DNA of 64,000 nt from Bordetella sp. BOR01 (GCF_019218885.1 NZ_JAHUWT010000001.1:992001-1056000); one strand, 5' to 3'. Shown: positions 19,639 through 28,570, numbered from the stretch's first letter. Numbers and translations: made by a program. Notes: a model not told the origin generated them from the letters alone.

Positions 19639-20907
19639 ATGGAACGCACCGATCTCGTTTTTCCCGCCGGTTCTGGGTCCCCGGCTGCCGCCCCCGCCGC
19701 CTTGCGCGGCCGGGGAGCGGTTACTAATGTTCGGCACCGCTTCCAGCAAACCGACCGCGTTCCCGCCGACGATGGCTGGGTTTCCACGCATGCGCCGGCC
19801 GAGGCCCTGGGCGATCCCGCATGGTCTGATCCCGCCTGGCCGGCCAGCATGCCGCCCGCCGGTTACATTCCCATCGTGGCCGAGCCGGCCCTGAAAACCA
19901 CGGTCAAGCCCGAGCAGGCCCGCAAGCTGCTCTCGCGCAACGATTCGCCCGACATCCCCTTCGACGTGGCCGTCAACCCATACCGGGGTTGCGAGCACGG
20001 CTGCGTCTACTGCTACGCCCGGCCCACCCACGCCTACCTGGGGTATTCCCCAGGGCTCGATTTCGAAACGCGCCTGGTCGCCAAGGCCAATGCGGTCGAT
20101 GTCTTGCGGGCCGAACTGGCCCGGCCGGGATACCGGGTGTCGCCCATCAATATCGGGTCGGCCACCGATGTCTACCAACCCATCGAGCGCCAATGGCAAC
20201 TGACGCGCGGCGTACTCGAGCTGCTGCTGCAGACTGGCCATCCGGCCACGCTGGTAACCAAGAACGCACTGGTCGAACGCGACCTCGACCTGCTCCAACC
20301 CCTGGCCGAGCGGCGCCTGATCACGGTGTATGTCAGCATCACCACGCTGGACACCGACATGGCCCGCACGCTCGAGCCACGCGCCTCGGCGCCCTGGCGG
20401 CGCATTCAGGCGGTGCGTACGCTGGCCAATGCCGGCGTGCCGGTGGGCGTGCTGGTGGCTCCCATCATTCCGTTCATCAACGACGAATCCCTGGAACACA
20501 TCCTGCAGGAATCCCGCCAGGCGGGTGCCTGCTATGCCAGCTACACCGTGCTGCGCCTGCCCTGGGAAGTGAAGGCCATCTTCGAAGAATGGCTGCAAAC
20601 CCATTATCCCGACCGGGCCCAGCGGGTCTTGCACCGCATCGAAGACCTGCGCAATGGCCGGCGCAACGATTCCAGTTTCGGCACTCGCATGCGTGGCAGC
20701 GGCCTGTGGGCCGACCTGCTGCGCCAGCGTTTCAACCTGGCAGTACGCAAGCAGGGCCTGAACATCACCCGGCCGCAACTGGCCACCCATTTGTTCCAGG
20801 CACCCTTGCCCTCTACACCCCCTGCACCGCCTGTCGCCGCAAGGCAAGGCGGGCAATCCGGTTCGCCGCAGTCGCGGCAAGCCTCGCCGCAGTTATCGCT
20901 ATTCTGA
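19639..20907 (+). CDS. PA0069-family radical SAM protein (SplB-like)
   Basis: A 422-residue radical SAM protein. The cluster motif CEHGCVYCYA (CxxxCxxC, about residues 117-126) is preceded by DIPFDVAVNPYRGC, diagnostic of the family related to spore photoproduct lyase SplB. Family members are suspected DNA-lesion repair enzymes, but the reaction is not established. The N-terminal 90 residues are Ala/Pro-rich and the last 35 are low complexity. The ATG at 19639 directly follows a LexA-like dyad, which suggests SOS induction. A small membrane-protein gene follows after 13 bases and may be cotranscribed. Confidence 0.88.
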   Translation: MERTDLVFPAGSGSPAAAPAALRGRGAVTNVRHRFQQTDRVPADDGWVSTHAPAEALGDPAWSDPAWPASMPPAGYIPIVAEPALKTTVKPEQARKLLSRNDSPDIPFDVAVNPYRGCEHGCVYCYARPTHAYLGYSPGLDFETRLVAKANAVDVLRAELARPGYRVSPINIGSATDVYQPIERQWQLTRGVLELLLQTGHPATLVTKNALVERDLDLLQPLAERRLITVYVSITTLDTDMARTLEPRASAPWRRIQAVRTLANAGVPVGVLVAPIIPFINDESLEHILQESRQAGACYASYTVLRLPWEVKAIFEEWLQTHYPDRAQRVLHRIEDLRNGRRNDSSFGTRMRGSGLWADLLRQRFNLAVRKQGLNITRPQLATHLFQAPLPSTPPAPPVAARQGGQSGSPQSRQASPQLSLF

Positions 20908-20920
20908 ACGGAGCCTTTCC

Positions 20921-21319
20921 ATGACTACCGCCGCTCTTGCCACCGATTCCGTCGCGTCCCTGTCGCCTTCCAGGCTGCCCGCGTGGTTGCCGCGCCTGCT
21001 GGCGCAGGCTGCCGGCGGCGTGTTGCGCCAACCCGCCAAGTGGCCGTTCTCGTCGGGCCTGTCGCGCGGCCATGTCCCGGCTGCTGTGCCGCAGGCCCAG
21101 CAGCCCGCCCAGCCCGCGCCAGCCATGCCGCCGGCCCCGGCCCTGGATATGCTGGGCACCGATAGCCAGGCCGCGCACAGCCAGTCCCTGGGTACGGCGG
21201 CCCAGGTCGTTCGCGAAGGCGTCACGGTGCGGCAGATGGTGGTCGATGTCTTGCTGGTGGCCATGTGGGGCGCCCTGATTCCCGGCCTGATGTGGCTGGG
21301 GGCGGCCGCGGGGTTCTAA
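20921..21319 (+). CDS. Small hypothetical protein with one C-terminal membrane segment
   Basis: A 132-residue protein that I do not recognise. The first 95 residues are Ala/Pro/Gln-rich and probably disordered. Residues 105-130 (MVVDVLLVAMWGALIPGLMW) form one hydrophobic membrane segment ending in a glycine/alanine tail, so it looks tail-anchored. A clear ACGGAG lies 8 bases before the ATG. It starts 13 bases after the radical SAM gene on the same strand, so it may share the LexA-like operator; whether it takes part in stress response is inference only. Confidence 0.6.
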   Translation: MTTAALATDSVASLSPSRLPAWLPRLLAQAAGGVLRQPAKWPFSSGLSRGHVPAAVPQAQQPAQPAPAMPPAPALDMLGTDSQAAHSQSLGTAAQVVREGVTVRQMVVDVLLVAMWGALIPGLMWLGAAAGF

Positions 21320-21366
21320 AGGGGCGAAAGCAATCCGGGAACGGGGCCAGGGCGATATGCCGGGCG

Positions 21367-22239
21367 CTAGCTCGATCCCAGCAGCACCACTCCCACCAGA
21401 ATCGCCGCGCAGCCGGCCAGGCGGCCTACACCCACTTTTTCGCGCAGCAGGAACATCCCTGCCAGCGTGCCCAGCATCATCGACATCTCGCGCGCCGGGG
21501 CTACCAGGCTCAAGGGTGCGCCGTTGCGCAAGGCGTACAGCACCAGGATGTACCCCAACGGCGACAACACCCCCACGGCCAGCGCCAAGTGCCAGTGGCC
21601 ACGCATGGCCTGCCAATTTTCAGCGCGCCGCCGCATCACGTGCGGTGTCATCATGGCCGTGCGCGTCACGCAGGTAAACCAGTCGAACAGTACGGGCATG
21701 ATCAACAACACCTTGACTCCATAGGCGTCCACCACGGTGTACGCGGCAATGAACAGCCCGATCACCACACCCCAGCGCACGCCCAGCCAGGCCTGGGGCT
21801 GGCGAAACAACGATAGCCGGCCTTGCGTGGCAATCAGCAACACTCCAGCCACCACGCACAGCATCCCGCCTATGCCTGTGGCCGTTGCCGGTTCGCCCAA
21901 CAGCAAGAAAGCCCCGGTCGTCGAGAGCAGCGGCCCGGTGCCGCGTGCAATCGGGTACACGACGGATAAGTCGGCCACCTGGTAGCCCCGTTGAAGGCAC
22001 AGGCTGTAGCCCAGGTGCAAGGCACTGGAGGCCAGGATGCACAGCGCTACCGGCCAGGTCCAGGTCATGCCTTCGTGCAGCAGGATCCAGACCACCCATG
22101 GTGCGTACACCAGCACGGCGCACAGTCCATAGGCAAACACGAACACCGGCCCCACCATCGCGGCCCGCTTGGCCAGCAGATTCCAACTGGCGTGCGCCAT
22201 CGCCGCCAGGATGACTAATATCAGGGACGCATAAGACAT
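21367..22239 (-). CDS. EamA/DMT-family transporter
   Basis: A 290-residue integral membrane protein with about ten hydrophobic helices in two EamA repeats. The repeats are seen as YPIARGTGPLLSTTGAFLLL and, in the second half, LVAPAREMSMMLGTLAGMFL. Members export or exchange small metabolites; the substrate cannot be assigned. It stands alone, convergent with the preceding small gene, and its start is followed on this strand's upstream side by a 540-base region without genes. Confidence 0.88.
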   Translation of the reverse strand: MSYASLILVILAAMAHASWNLLAKRAAMVGPVFVFAYGLCAVLVYAPWVVWILLHEGMTWTWPVALCILASSALHLGYSLCLQRGYQVADLSVVYPIARGTGPLLSTTGAFLLLGEPATATGIGGMLCVVAGVLLIATQGRLSLFRQPQAWLGVRWGVVIGLFIAAYTVVDAYGVKVLLIMPVLFDWFTCVTRTAMMTPHVMRRRAENWQAMRGHWHLALAVGVLSPLGYILVLYALRNGAPLSLVAPAREMSMMLGTLAGMFLLREKVGVGRLAGCAAILVGVVLLGSS

Positions 22240-22461
22240 GATGGGGGACAGCGACGGCGGGGGGCAGGGGTGACGGGTTTGTGACGGGTACGGCAGCCCT
22301 AAAGGGTACTCTTAATTGGGGTCGGTGTTGTTTTTCAGTGGTTGTTTTGTCCTTGCCCGTCCCGCGCGGCGCGGGGCTGCGTCGGTGTCAATTGGAACCG
22401 TCGAACACAACCATGGCGTCGCCCAAAGTGCCTTCTGCATTGCGAACCTATGCAGCCTTGG

Positions 22462-22575
22462 CGTCCTGGGGGTGGGGTCGGGCGAGTTGACCGGCGGGGC
22501 AGCCTGCGCAGCAGGCCGAGGGCGCCCGTATGCGCCCGAGCCCGACGGGCTTCGCCCGACCCCACCCCCAGGACG
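22462..22575. repeat. Large structured inverted repeat with three nested hairpins
   Basis: Two perfect 24-bp arms (22462-22485 and 22552-22575) face each other across 66 bases. The 66-base interior itself folds into three hairpins: 22502-22507 with 22511-22516, 22520-22525 with 22532-22537, and 22539-22544 with 22546-22551. As RNA this would be a closed four-way-junction-like structure. It sits between the EamA gene and rplS, within the 541-base stretch 22240-22780, which holds no ORF I can support. It resembles the palindromic intergenic repeats of Bordetella-type genomes; a function for rplS is unproven. Confidence 0.8.
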
Positions 22576-22780
22576 ACAAGGCGGCTAAAGCACACAACCC
22601 AGAGCCAGCAAACAACAAGAGCCCTGAACCCCCCTTGTTTTTGATGTAGAATACCGGGTTTACCAAACCATCCTCTGCTTGCGTACAGCAAAAGGCGGCA
22701 GGCCCGTATCTACCCCACGGCTACACGGCCCGCAGCCCAGCGTAAAAACCAACGCAACGCACGATGATCTCGGAGTTCAT

Positions 22781-23161
22781 ATGAACCTCATCGCTATCCT
22801 GGAACAGGAAGAAATCAAGCGCCTGACCGGCGACAAGGCTGTACCCGAATTCGCCCCCGGCGATACCGTGGTGGTCAGCGTCAATGTCGTGGAAGGTACC
22901 CGCAAGCGCGTGCAGGCCTACGAAGGCGTTGTCATTGCCAAGCGTAACCGCGGCCTGAACTCGTCGTTCATCGTTCGCAAGATCTCGTCGGGCGAAGCGG
23001 TCGAGCGTACGTTCCAACTGTACTCGCCGCAAATTGCCAGCATCGAAGTCAAGCGCCGCGGCGACGTGCGCCGTGCCAAGCTGTACTACCTGCGCTACCG
23101 CTCGGGCAAGTCGGCTCGCATCAAGGAAAAGCTGGTCATCAAGCAACCCAAATCGGCTTGA
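22781..23161 (+). CDS. rplS: 50S ribosomal protein L19
   Basis: A 126-residue L19 protein, which sits at the 30S-50S interface. The sequence [20 protein letters not shown], then [20 protein letters not shown] and [17 protein letters not shown], is unmistakable. Only rplS is here; its usual partners rpsP-rimM-trmD are not immediately upstream, where a structured repeat and a divergent transporter gene lie instead, so rplS must have its own promoter in 22580-22760 or be read from further away. A CGGAG precedes the ATG. Confidence 0.97.
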   Translation: MNLIAILEQEEIKRLTGDKAVPEFAPGDTVVVSVNVVEGTRKRVQAYEGVVIAKRNRGLNSSFIVRKISSGEAVERTFQLYSPQIASIEVKRRGDVRRAKLYYLRYRSGKSARIKEKLVIKQPKSA

Positions 23162-23222
23162 TCGTCCCGGGCGCGGTGCCGGCCATGGCTGGACATTACC
23201 GCGCTTGCCGGCATTCCGGGTT

Positions 23223-23250
23223 AAAAAGGCACCTGCAAAGGTGCCTTTTT
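23223..23250 (+). terminator. Rho-independent terminator after rplS
   Basis: A perfect 11-bp inverted repeat (23223-23233 with 23240-23250) with A-run and T-run flanks, so it can work in both directions. It ends one base before the ATG at 23252 of the next gene. Confidence 0.95.
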
Positions 23251-23251
23251 C

Positions 23252-24004
23252 ATGTCTGCAGCAGGTATGCCTGACCCTACGTCTCGTCCTCGCCGGCCCC
23301 CCGCCGCGCCATCGTTCGACCCCGCCGCCCAGGCTTGGCAGCCTGCCGATGCCGCCCTGGCCCCCGTGCCGCCCGACCGGCTGTTGCCCGAGTTGTTGCG
23401 CGGCGCGCTTAGCCAGCCCGGCCCCTGGCCGCAAGATCCACTGGGTTCCACCGAATATCGCCATCCTGGCCGCGAGGGCGCGCCGGTGCTGGCTGCCGTG
23501 CTGATCCCGTTGGTGGCGCATGCCAGCGGCGTGCGTGTCATGCTGACCCAGCGCGCCGCGCATCTGCATGACCATGCCGGGCAGATCAGCTTTCCGGGCG
23601 GACGCCTGGAAACCACCGACGCCACGCCGGTGGATGCCGCGCTGCGCGAAGCCGAAGAAGAAACAGGCTTGCCGATCGACTATGTGGATGTACTGGGCAG
23701 CATGCCGGCCTACCTGACATCCACGGGATTTTCCATTACCCCGGTGCTGTCGCTGGTGCGGCCCGGGTTCACGCTGGTGCCCGATTCGTTCGAGGTGGCC
23801 GAAGTCTTCGAGGTGCCGCTGGCTTTCCTGATGGATCCGGCCAATCATCGCCTGTACCGCGCCCCGTTGCCCGACGGGCGCGAACGGCAGTACTACGCCA
23901 TGCCCTGGCAGGGCCATTTCATCTGGGGCGCCACGGCGGGAATGCTGCGCAACCTGTACCACCTGGTGCGCCACAGGCTGGCCGCGAACGCGGACCAGGC
24001 CTGA
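23252..24004 (+). CDS. NUDIX hydrolase, CoA pyrophosphatase type
   Basis: A 250-residue NUDIX protein. The box reads GGRLETTD, then ALREAEEETGL, preceded by HDHAGQISFPG. This FPGG-R-E-D arrangement is the one found in CoA pyrophosphatases (NudL/YeaB), which split CoA into phosphopantetheine and ADP. About 70 N-terminal residues are Pro/Ala-rich and not conserved. ATG at 23252 overlaps the edge of the rplS terminator, and ATG at 23267 is a real alternative. The start is therefore unsure; the domain call is firm. The gene converges on rsgA, with 7 bases between. Confidence 0.85.
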   Translation: MSAAGMPDPTSRPRRPPAAPSFDPAAQAWQPADAALAPVPPDRLLPELLRGALSQPGPWPQDPLGSTEYRHPGREGAPVLAAVLIPLVAHASGVRVMLTQRAAHLHDHAGQISFPGGRLETTDATPVDAALREAEEETGLPIDYVDVLGSMPAYLTSTGFSITPVLSLVRPGFTLVPDSFEVAEVFEVPLAFLMDPANHRLYRAPLPDGRERQYYAMPWQGHFIWGATAGMLRNLYHLVRHRLAANADQA

Positions 24005-24011
24005 CCAGGCG

Positions 24012-25046
24012 TCAGTAGCGCTGCTGCGCGGCTTCGCTTTCTTCCAGGATGCGGCGATACAGGGCGTAGCGGCCGGCATCGATGGTGCCGGCCTGCAGCG
24101 CCGCCACCACGCCGCAGTCGGGTTCGCGGCGATGCGTACAGTTGTAGAAACGACAATGCTCGATATGCGGCGCAAATTCCGGAAAGCCACGCAGGATGTC
24201 GTCGCCGGACAAATGCTGCAGGCCGAATGCCTGGAACCCCGGTGAATCGATCAGGTCGCCGCCGGGGACTGGCAGGTGGTATAGCCGCGTGGTGGTGGTG
24301 GTGTGCCGGCCCATGTCCAGCGCGGTGGAATGCTCGCGCGTGGGGGCATCGGCGTCGGGCACCAGGGCATTGAGCAAGGTCGATTTGCCCATGCCGCTTT
24401 GGCCCAGCAGCAAGGTGGTGCGGCCCGCCAGCCGGGGCGCCAGCCGTTCGCGCACGGCGGCGGCGTCGTGCGCGCTGAGCTCGATTACCGGCACACCCAG
24501 GGCTTGCACCGACGCCAGCCGCGCGCGCGCTTCGTCCAGACCTGCCGGCAGGTCGACCTTGTTCAGGATGATCAGGGGCTCGATGTCGGCGCTCCAGGCG
24601 CCAGCCAGGGCGCGCCCGGCCAGGTCGTCGGAGAACGTGGGTTCGACCGCCACCACGATCAGCAACTGGTCGACATTGGCGGCAAACTGCTTGGCGCGCG
24701 TTTCGTCGGAGCGAAACAGCAGGTTGCGGCGCGGCAGGATAGCCTCGATGGCGCCCTCGTCGCGGCCCTGCGGCGCGATGCGGACCCGGTCGCCCACGGC
24801 GGCCCCCGCTTTCTTGCCGCGCGGAAAACAATGGCGCACGGATCCATCGGGGAATTCCACCACGTAGTGGCGGCCGTGTGCCGCAATGATGCGGCCTTCC
24901 AGGTGCGGGGCGGCAGCGGAACTCAACGGTGCGCCTTCGTGCTTCGCACTCCGGTATTCGCCCTTGGGGCGGCCCGGCGAGCTTGTTCGTGCGCCTTCGT
25001 GCTCCGCACTCCGGTATTCGCCCTTGGGGCGGCCCGGCGAGCTCAT
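24012..25046 (-). CDS. rsgA: Ribosome small subunit-dependent GTPase A with a duplicated N-terminal repeat peptide
   Basis: A 344-residue circularly permuted GTPase that helps 30S maturation. An OB-fold (LEGRIIAAHGRHYVVEFPDG) is followed by G4 (LNKVDLPAG), G1 (GQSGMGKSTLLN), G3 (DSPGF) and a C-terminal zinc knuckle (CRFYNCTHRREPDC). Normal homologues begin close to the OB-fold. Here about 40 extra residues precede it, made of the peptide [17 protein letters not shown] twice in tandem, encoded by a 60-bp-period DNA repeat. The ATG at 25046 overlaps the protease stop as ATGA. Whether the extension is translated in full or a later start is used is open, but no internal ATG precedes the OB-fold. 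Confidence 0.92.
   Translation of the reverse strand: MSSPGRPKGEYRSAEHEGARTSSPGRPKGEYRSAKHEGAPLSSAAAPHLEGRIIAAHGRHYVVEFPDGSVRHCFPRGKKAGAAVGDRVRIAPQGRDEGAIEAILPRRNLLFRSDETRAKQFAANVDQLLIVVAVEPTFSDDLAGRALAGAWSADIEPLIILNKVDLPAGLDEARARLASVQALGVPVIELSAHDAAAVRERLAPRLAGRTTLLLGQSGMGKSTLLNALVPDADAPTREHSTALDMGRHTTTTTRLYHLPVPGGDLIDSPGFQAFGLQHLSGDDILRGFPEFAPHIEHCRFYNCTHRREPDCGVVAALQAGTIDAGRYALYRRILEESEAAQQRY
24929..25043. repeat. Tandem 60-bp-period direct repeat inside the rsgA coding start
   Basis: Two 55-bp copies (24929-24983 and 24989-25043) differ at one base (24944 T, 25004 C) and are separated by 5 bases. Each copy contains short internal palindromes. On the minus strand they encode the repeated peptide SPGRPKGEYRSA-HEGA. 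The second copy ends at the rsgA/protease ATGA overlap. It looks like a genus-typical palindromic repeat that inserted in frame and duplicated. Confidence 0.9.
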
Positions 25047-26302
25047 GTCCCCTGCGTCAGGTGGCGGATACGCACGGCGGCGGGGGGGTGGCTGTCGTAG
25101 AAGGCGGAGTGCACGGGATCGGGTGTCAGGGTGGCGGCGTTGTCATCGTACAGTTTGACCAGGGCCGAGACCAGCCTGTCGGGTGCGCTTTGCGTGGCGG
25201 CGTAGCGGTCGGCCTCGAATTCATCGCGGCGCGAATACCAGCTGGCCAACGGCGTCAGCATGAACGTGAACACGGGAATGGCCAGGAAGAACAGCAGCAG
25301 CGCCATGGCGTCGTTGCGGCCATCCAGGCGCGGCAGCACGCCCAGGCCTTCGTAGAACCAAGGCTGCTGGGCCAGCCAGCCCAGCACGGCAAAGAACAGC
25401 AGGGCGGCGCCGAAGCTCAGCACAATGCGCTTGATGATGTGGCGCTTGGCGAAATGGCCCAGTTCGTGCGCCAGCACGGCCTCGATTTCGTCGGCGTTCA
25501 GGCGCGCCAGCAGGGTGTCGAAGAACACGATGCGGCGCGATTTGCCGAAGCCGGTGAAATAGGCGTTGCCATGGGCCGAACGGCGCGAGCCGTCCATGAC
25601 GAACAGCCCGCTGAGCGCAAAGCCGCAGCGTTGGGCCAGTTGCTTGATGCGGCCCGCCAATTCGGGGTCGGACAAGGGGGTGAATTTGTTGAAGATCGGC
25701 GCGATGAAGCTGGGGTAGATGAACAGCAGCAACAAGTTGAAGGCGGTCCAGAGGCCCCATGCCCAGACCCACCACAGGCTGCCGGCCTCGGCCATCAGCC
25801 ACAGGATGGCGGCAGCCAGCGGCGTGCCCAGCACCAGGGCGATCAAGAGGCCCTTGGCCAGGTCGGCCGTGAACAAGGCCGGAGTCATGCGATTGAAGCC
25901 GAAGCGCGCCTCTAGCTTGAACTGCCGGTACAGCGTGAAGGGCAATCCCAGCAGGCCCAGCAGCAGCGCCACGCTGCCCAGCAGCAATAGTTGCCGCAGC
26001 AGGTCGTGCGAGGTGACTTGCGCCACCAGCAGATCGATGGCCTGCAGGCCGCCCAGCAAGGTCAGCGCCACCAGCAATACGGCGTCGTAGACGCGCTCGA
26101 GCATGCCCAGCCGCACGCGGGCCACGGTGTAGTCGGCTGCGCGCTGATGGCTGGTCAGGCCGATGCGCGGGGCGAACTCGGGGGGTACCTGGTCACGGTG
26201 GCGGGCCACATGGCGGATCTGGCGCGAGGCAAGCCACAGCCGCACGCAGATGTCGGCCAGCAGGAAGGAAACGAACAGCAGGGTCAGGAAGGTTAGCGGC
26301 AC
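25043..26302 (-). CDS. M48-family (Ste24/CAAX-type) membrane metalloprotease
   Basis: A zinc protease of about 419 residues with several membrane helices (strong ones near residues 2-20, 55-75, 90-110, 150-180 and 290-320). The catalytic HELGH lies at about residues 279-283, and the third zinc ligand in DEFEADRYA. The N-terminal family segment with [20 protein letters not shown] is typical of Ste24-like endopeptidases, thought to handle membrane protein quality control in bacteria. I chose GTG at 26302, since the frame upstream to 26344 opens only with TTG and collides with the divergent orn start. Its stop overlaps rsgA. Confidence 0.9.
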   Translation of the reverse strand: MPLTFLTLLFVSFLLADICVRLWLASRQIRHVARHRDQVPPEFAPRIGLTSHQRAADYTVARVRLGMLERVYDAVLLVALTLLGGLQAIDLLVAQVTSHDLLRQLLLLGSVALLLGLLGLPFTLYRQFKLEARFGFNRMTPALFTADLAKGLLIALVLGTPLAAAILWLMAEAGSLWWVWAWGLWTAFNLLLLFIYPSFIAPIFNKFTPLSDPELAGRIKQLAQRCGFALSGLFVMDGSRRSAHGNAYFTGFGKSRRIVFFDTLLARLNADEIEAVLAHELGHFAKRHIIKRIVLSFGAALLFFAVLGWLAQQPWFYEGLGVLPRLDGRNDAMALLLFFLAIPVFTFMLTPLASWYSRRDEFEADRYAATQSAPDRLVSALVKLYDDNAATLTPDPVHSAFYDSHPPAAVRIRHLTQGT

Positions 26303-26349
26303 GGAATGGGAAGCGTATGAGAAAATGCGGTGTTTTAAAGGCAAATTAT

Positions 26350-26895
26350 ATGGCTGCGAACGAAAATCGACTGGTCTGGCTCGATATGGAGATGACCGGG
26401 CTCGATCCCACCAAAGAGCGCATCATCGAAGTGGCGGTGGTGGTGACCGAACCCGACCTGACCCTGGTGGCCGAGGGACCGGTGCTGGTCGTGCACCAAT
26501 CCGACAGCCTGCTCGATGCCATGGACAACTGGAACAAGTCCACCCACGGCAAGAGCGGCTTGATCGACAAGGTGAAGGCATCCACGCTGACCGAGGCACA
26601 GGCCGAGCAGACGCTGCTGGATTTCCTGGCGCAGCACGTGCCGGCGGGCAAGTCGCCGCTGTGCGGCAACACCATCAGCCAAGACCGCCGTTTCATGTAT
26701 GCCTACATGCCCAACCTCGAGCGCTTCTTCCATTATCGCAACCTGGACGTCAGTACCTTGAAAGAACTGGCGCGCCGCTGGGCGCCCGCGGTCTACAAAG
26801 GGTTCGAGAAAAAAAGCAAGCACGAGGCGCTGGCCGACATCTACGAGTCCATCGACGAACTGAAGTACTACCGCGAGCATTTCCTGAAGGCCTAG
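26350..26895 (+). CDS. orn: Oligoribonuclease
   Basis: A 181-residue DEDDh 3'-5' exoribonuclease that degrades 2-5 nt RNAs (and pGpG) to mononucleotides. Exo I is [12 protein letters not shown] (Asp and Glu), Exo II is [13 protein letters not shown], and Exo III is [20 protein letters not shown] (His and Asp). The length is exactly that of the family. It diverges from the M48 protease, with start codons only 47 bases apart. The next gene begins directly after its stop. Confidence 0.96.
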   Translation: MAANENRLVWLDMEMTGLDPTKERIIEVAVVVTEPDLTLVAEGPVLVVHQSDSLLDAMDNWNKSTHGKSGLIDKVKASTLTEAQAEQTLLDFLAQHVPAGKSPLCGNTISQDRRFMYAYMPNLERFFHYRNLDVSTLKELARRWAPAVYKGFEKKSKHEALADIYESIDELKYYREHFLKA

Positions 26896-27537
26896 GTGCT
26901 TGCGGGCCAGCCAGCCATGCCCGCCTATTCCGTTGCCCAGATCCGCCGTGCCGAGCAGCAGGCGCTGGCGCTGGGCCGTGCCCTGATGCCACTGGCCGGC
27001 GCGGCGGCGGCTGATTTCATTGCCGCGCGCTTTCCCGCCGGCAGCGCCGTGCTGGCCCTGGTGGGGCCGGGCAACAACGGTGGCGATGCACTGGTGGCGT
27101 CTGCGCAACTGCTTGCCGCCGGCTACGCGGTGCGCGCGGTGATGCCGCGCGGCCCGCAGGGGCTGCCCGCCGATGCGGCCCGGGCTTATGCCGCCTGGCG
27201 CGCGCAGGGCGGGATGGAGCAAACCACCCTGGTAGCCGACCCGCCGCCCGAAGTCATCATCGACGGCCTGTTCGGCATCGGACTGAACCGGCCGCTGGGC
27301 CCGGCCTGGCAGGCGTTGGTCGACGCCGTCAATACATGGGGCAAGCCCGTGCTGGCGCTGGACGTGCCCAGCGGCGTGGAAGCCGACAGCGGCCGGGTGC
27401 TGGGGCGCGCGTTGCGCGCCCGCTGGACGCTGTCTTTCATCGGCACGGCGCGCGGCCTGCACATGCCCGGCGCGGGGCGCGAGGCCGCCGGCGAACTGCA
27501 TGCGAATACCTTGGGCGTGGCGATCGCACCGTCCTAG
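26896..27537 (+). CDS. nnrE: NAD(P)H-hydrate epimerase domain protein
   Basis: A protein of 213 residues (or 206 from ATG at 26917) with a YjeF N-terminal domain. [17 protein letters not shown] is the nucleotide-binding loop, and [13 protein letters not shown] with [14 protein letters not shown] carries the catalytic Asp. It epimerises damaged NAD(P)HX so the dehydratase can repair it. The ADP/ATP-dependent dehydratase half (NnrD), usually fused in E. coli, is absent and must be encoded elsewhere. A GAAGG five bases before the GTG at 26896, inside the end of orn, favours that start and coupling with orn. Confidence 0.85.
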   Translation: MLAGQPAMPAYSVAQIRRAEQQALALGRALMPLAGAAAADFIAARFPAGSAVLALVGPGNNGGDALVASAQLLAAGYAVRAVMPRGPQGLPADAARAYAAWRAQGGMEQTTLVADPPPEVIIDGLFGIGLNRPLGPAWQALVDAVNTWGKPVLALDVPSGVEADSGRVLGRALRARWTLSFIGTARGLHMPGAGREAAGELHANTLGVAIAPS

Positions 27538-27569
27538 GCGTGGCTCGGTGCTACCCGGGGGCGGATACG

Positions 27570-28505
27570 CTATGCCGCCAGGCGGCCGCCGAAGCGGGTA
27601 TAGGCCTCGGAAGACAGCGCCGTGTAGCGCGCGTTGTCGCGCCCCGCTACCGCATCCAGGTGCCGTTCGGACGCGTCGAACAATTTCCAGTAGACCTGCC
27701 CGCACAGCGCGCGGGCGGCATGGCCCGGCCAGCGCTCGGGCAGCATCGGCATCGGCAGTTGCGGGTCGTGCAGCACGATGCGGCGCCAGGTGTGCAGCAA
27801 GAGCATGCGGCCGGCGAAGGCATCGGCGGGGTCGAGCGGTTCGTCCAGCAGTTTTTCCAGCGGCCCGAACTGGCGCGAGAAATGGCGGTATTGCGCCGCC
27901 AGCGTATCCAGGTTCCAGCATTGCGGCGCCAGGCTGGCGATGGGCAGGCCGCCGGCACCGGCCAGGTCGCGCCCCGACAGCACCAGGGCCTTGTCGGGAA
28001 TGCCCAGTTTTTCCAGGATGGCGTGGGCGGTGTGTGCATCGGCCTGCGGGTGCGCGAACAGGCCTGGCGCGATCATGCCGAAGCCTTCCCAGGCCAGCTC
28101 GCGACGCAGTTCGGTGCGCTCGGCCAGGCCGTTGTTGCCCAGGCGCGGCAGGGCCACCAGTGTCCATTCGCCGTTCCAGTCGGCCGCCGGGCCCTCGTAG
28201 ATGCGCTGCGAGGCATGCGCGGTATGGCGGCGGCCCTGGTCAGACAACTGGTACAGGCTGCGTCGTCCGTGCCGTTCGGCCTGCAGCCAGCCCTGGGCCA
28301 CCAGCCGGAAGACGCTGGTGCGCAGCAGCCGTTCGTTGATGCCCAGCGGTTCCAGCAATTCGATGATGCCCCCCAGCCAGATGGCGCCGCCATGGCAGGC
28401 CAGCGCATCCCCCAGCAGGCTGACGCATAGCGACTTGGCGCGCGGCGGATCGTCCTTGAGCAGGCGGGCGATATAGCGGCCGACAGGAGAGGGGGGATTT
28501 GCCAT
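27570..28505 (-). CDS. paaX: Phenylacetate catabolism repressor PaaX
   Basis: A 311-residue PaaX-family regulator. It has an N-terminal winged helix with AIWLGGIIELLEPLGINERL and LLRTSVFRLVAQGWLQAER, then a ligand domain with WNGEWTLVALP, and a C-terminal PaaX domain with AGRMLLLHTWRRIVLHDPQL. In E. coli PaaX represses the paa operons and is released by phenylacetyl-CoA. It is divergent from paaA, and the 168 bases between the starts hold the candidate operators. ATG at 28505 is chosen because the 24 codons upstream run into the shared promoter region. Confidence 0.92.
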   Translation of the reverse strand: MANPPSPVGRYIARLLKDDPPRAKSLCVSLLGDALACHGGAIWLGGIIELLEPLGINERLLRTSVFRLVAQGWLQAERHGRRSLYQLSDQGRRHTAHASQRIYEGPAADWNGEWTLVALPRLGNNGLAERTELRRELAWEGFGMIAPGLFAHPQADAHTAHAILEKLGIPDKALVLSGRDLAGAGGLPIASLAPQCWNLDTLAAQYRHFSRQFGPLEKLLDEPLDPADAFAGRMLLLHTWRRIVLHDPQLPMPMLPERWPGHAARALCGQVYWKLFDASERHLDAVAGRDNARYTALSSEAYTRFGGRLAA

Positions 28506-28536
28506 GGGATCCAGGGCTATATGACGATGATCAACA

Positions 28537-28561
28537 TGATACACATATCCAATGTGATACA
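28537..28561. promoter_or_regulatory. Candidate PaaX operator: direct repeats of TGATACA
   Basis: TGATACA occurs at 28537-28543 and again at 28555-28561, 18 bases apart, and the stretch between also forms a CACAT/ATGTG dyad. It lies between paaX and paaA, just upstream of the paaA -35 element. Binding by PaaX is inferred from position alone. Confidence 0.35.
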
Positions 28562-28570
28562 AAAATAGGT

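Noticed and set aside
24929-25043. CRISPR-like arrangement of the rsgA repeat
   Set aside because: There are only two copies with a 5-base separator and they are translated; there are no spacers and no cas genes.
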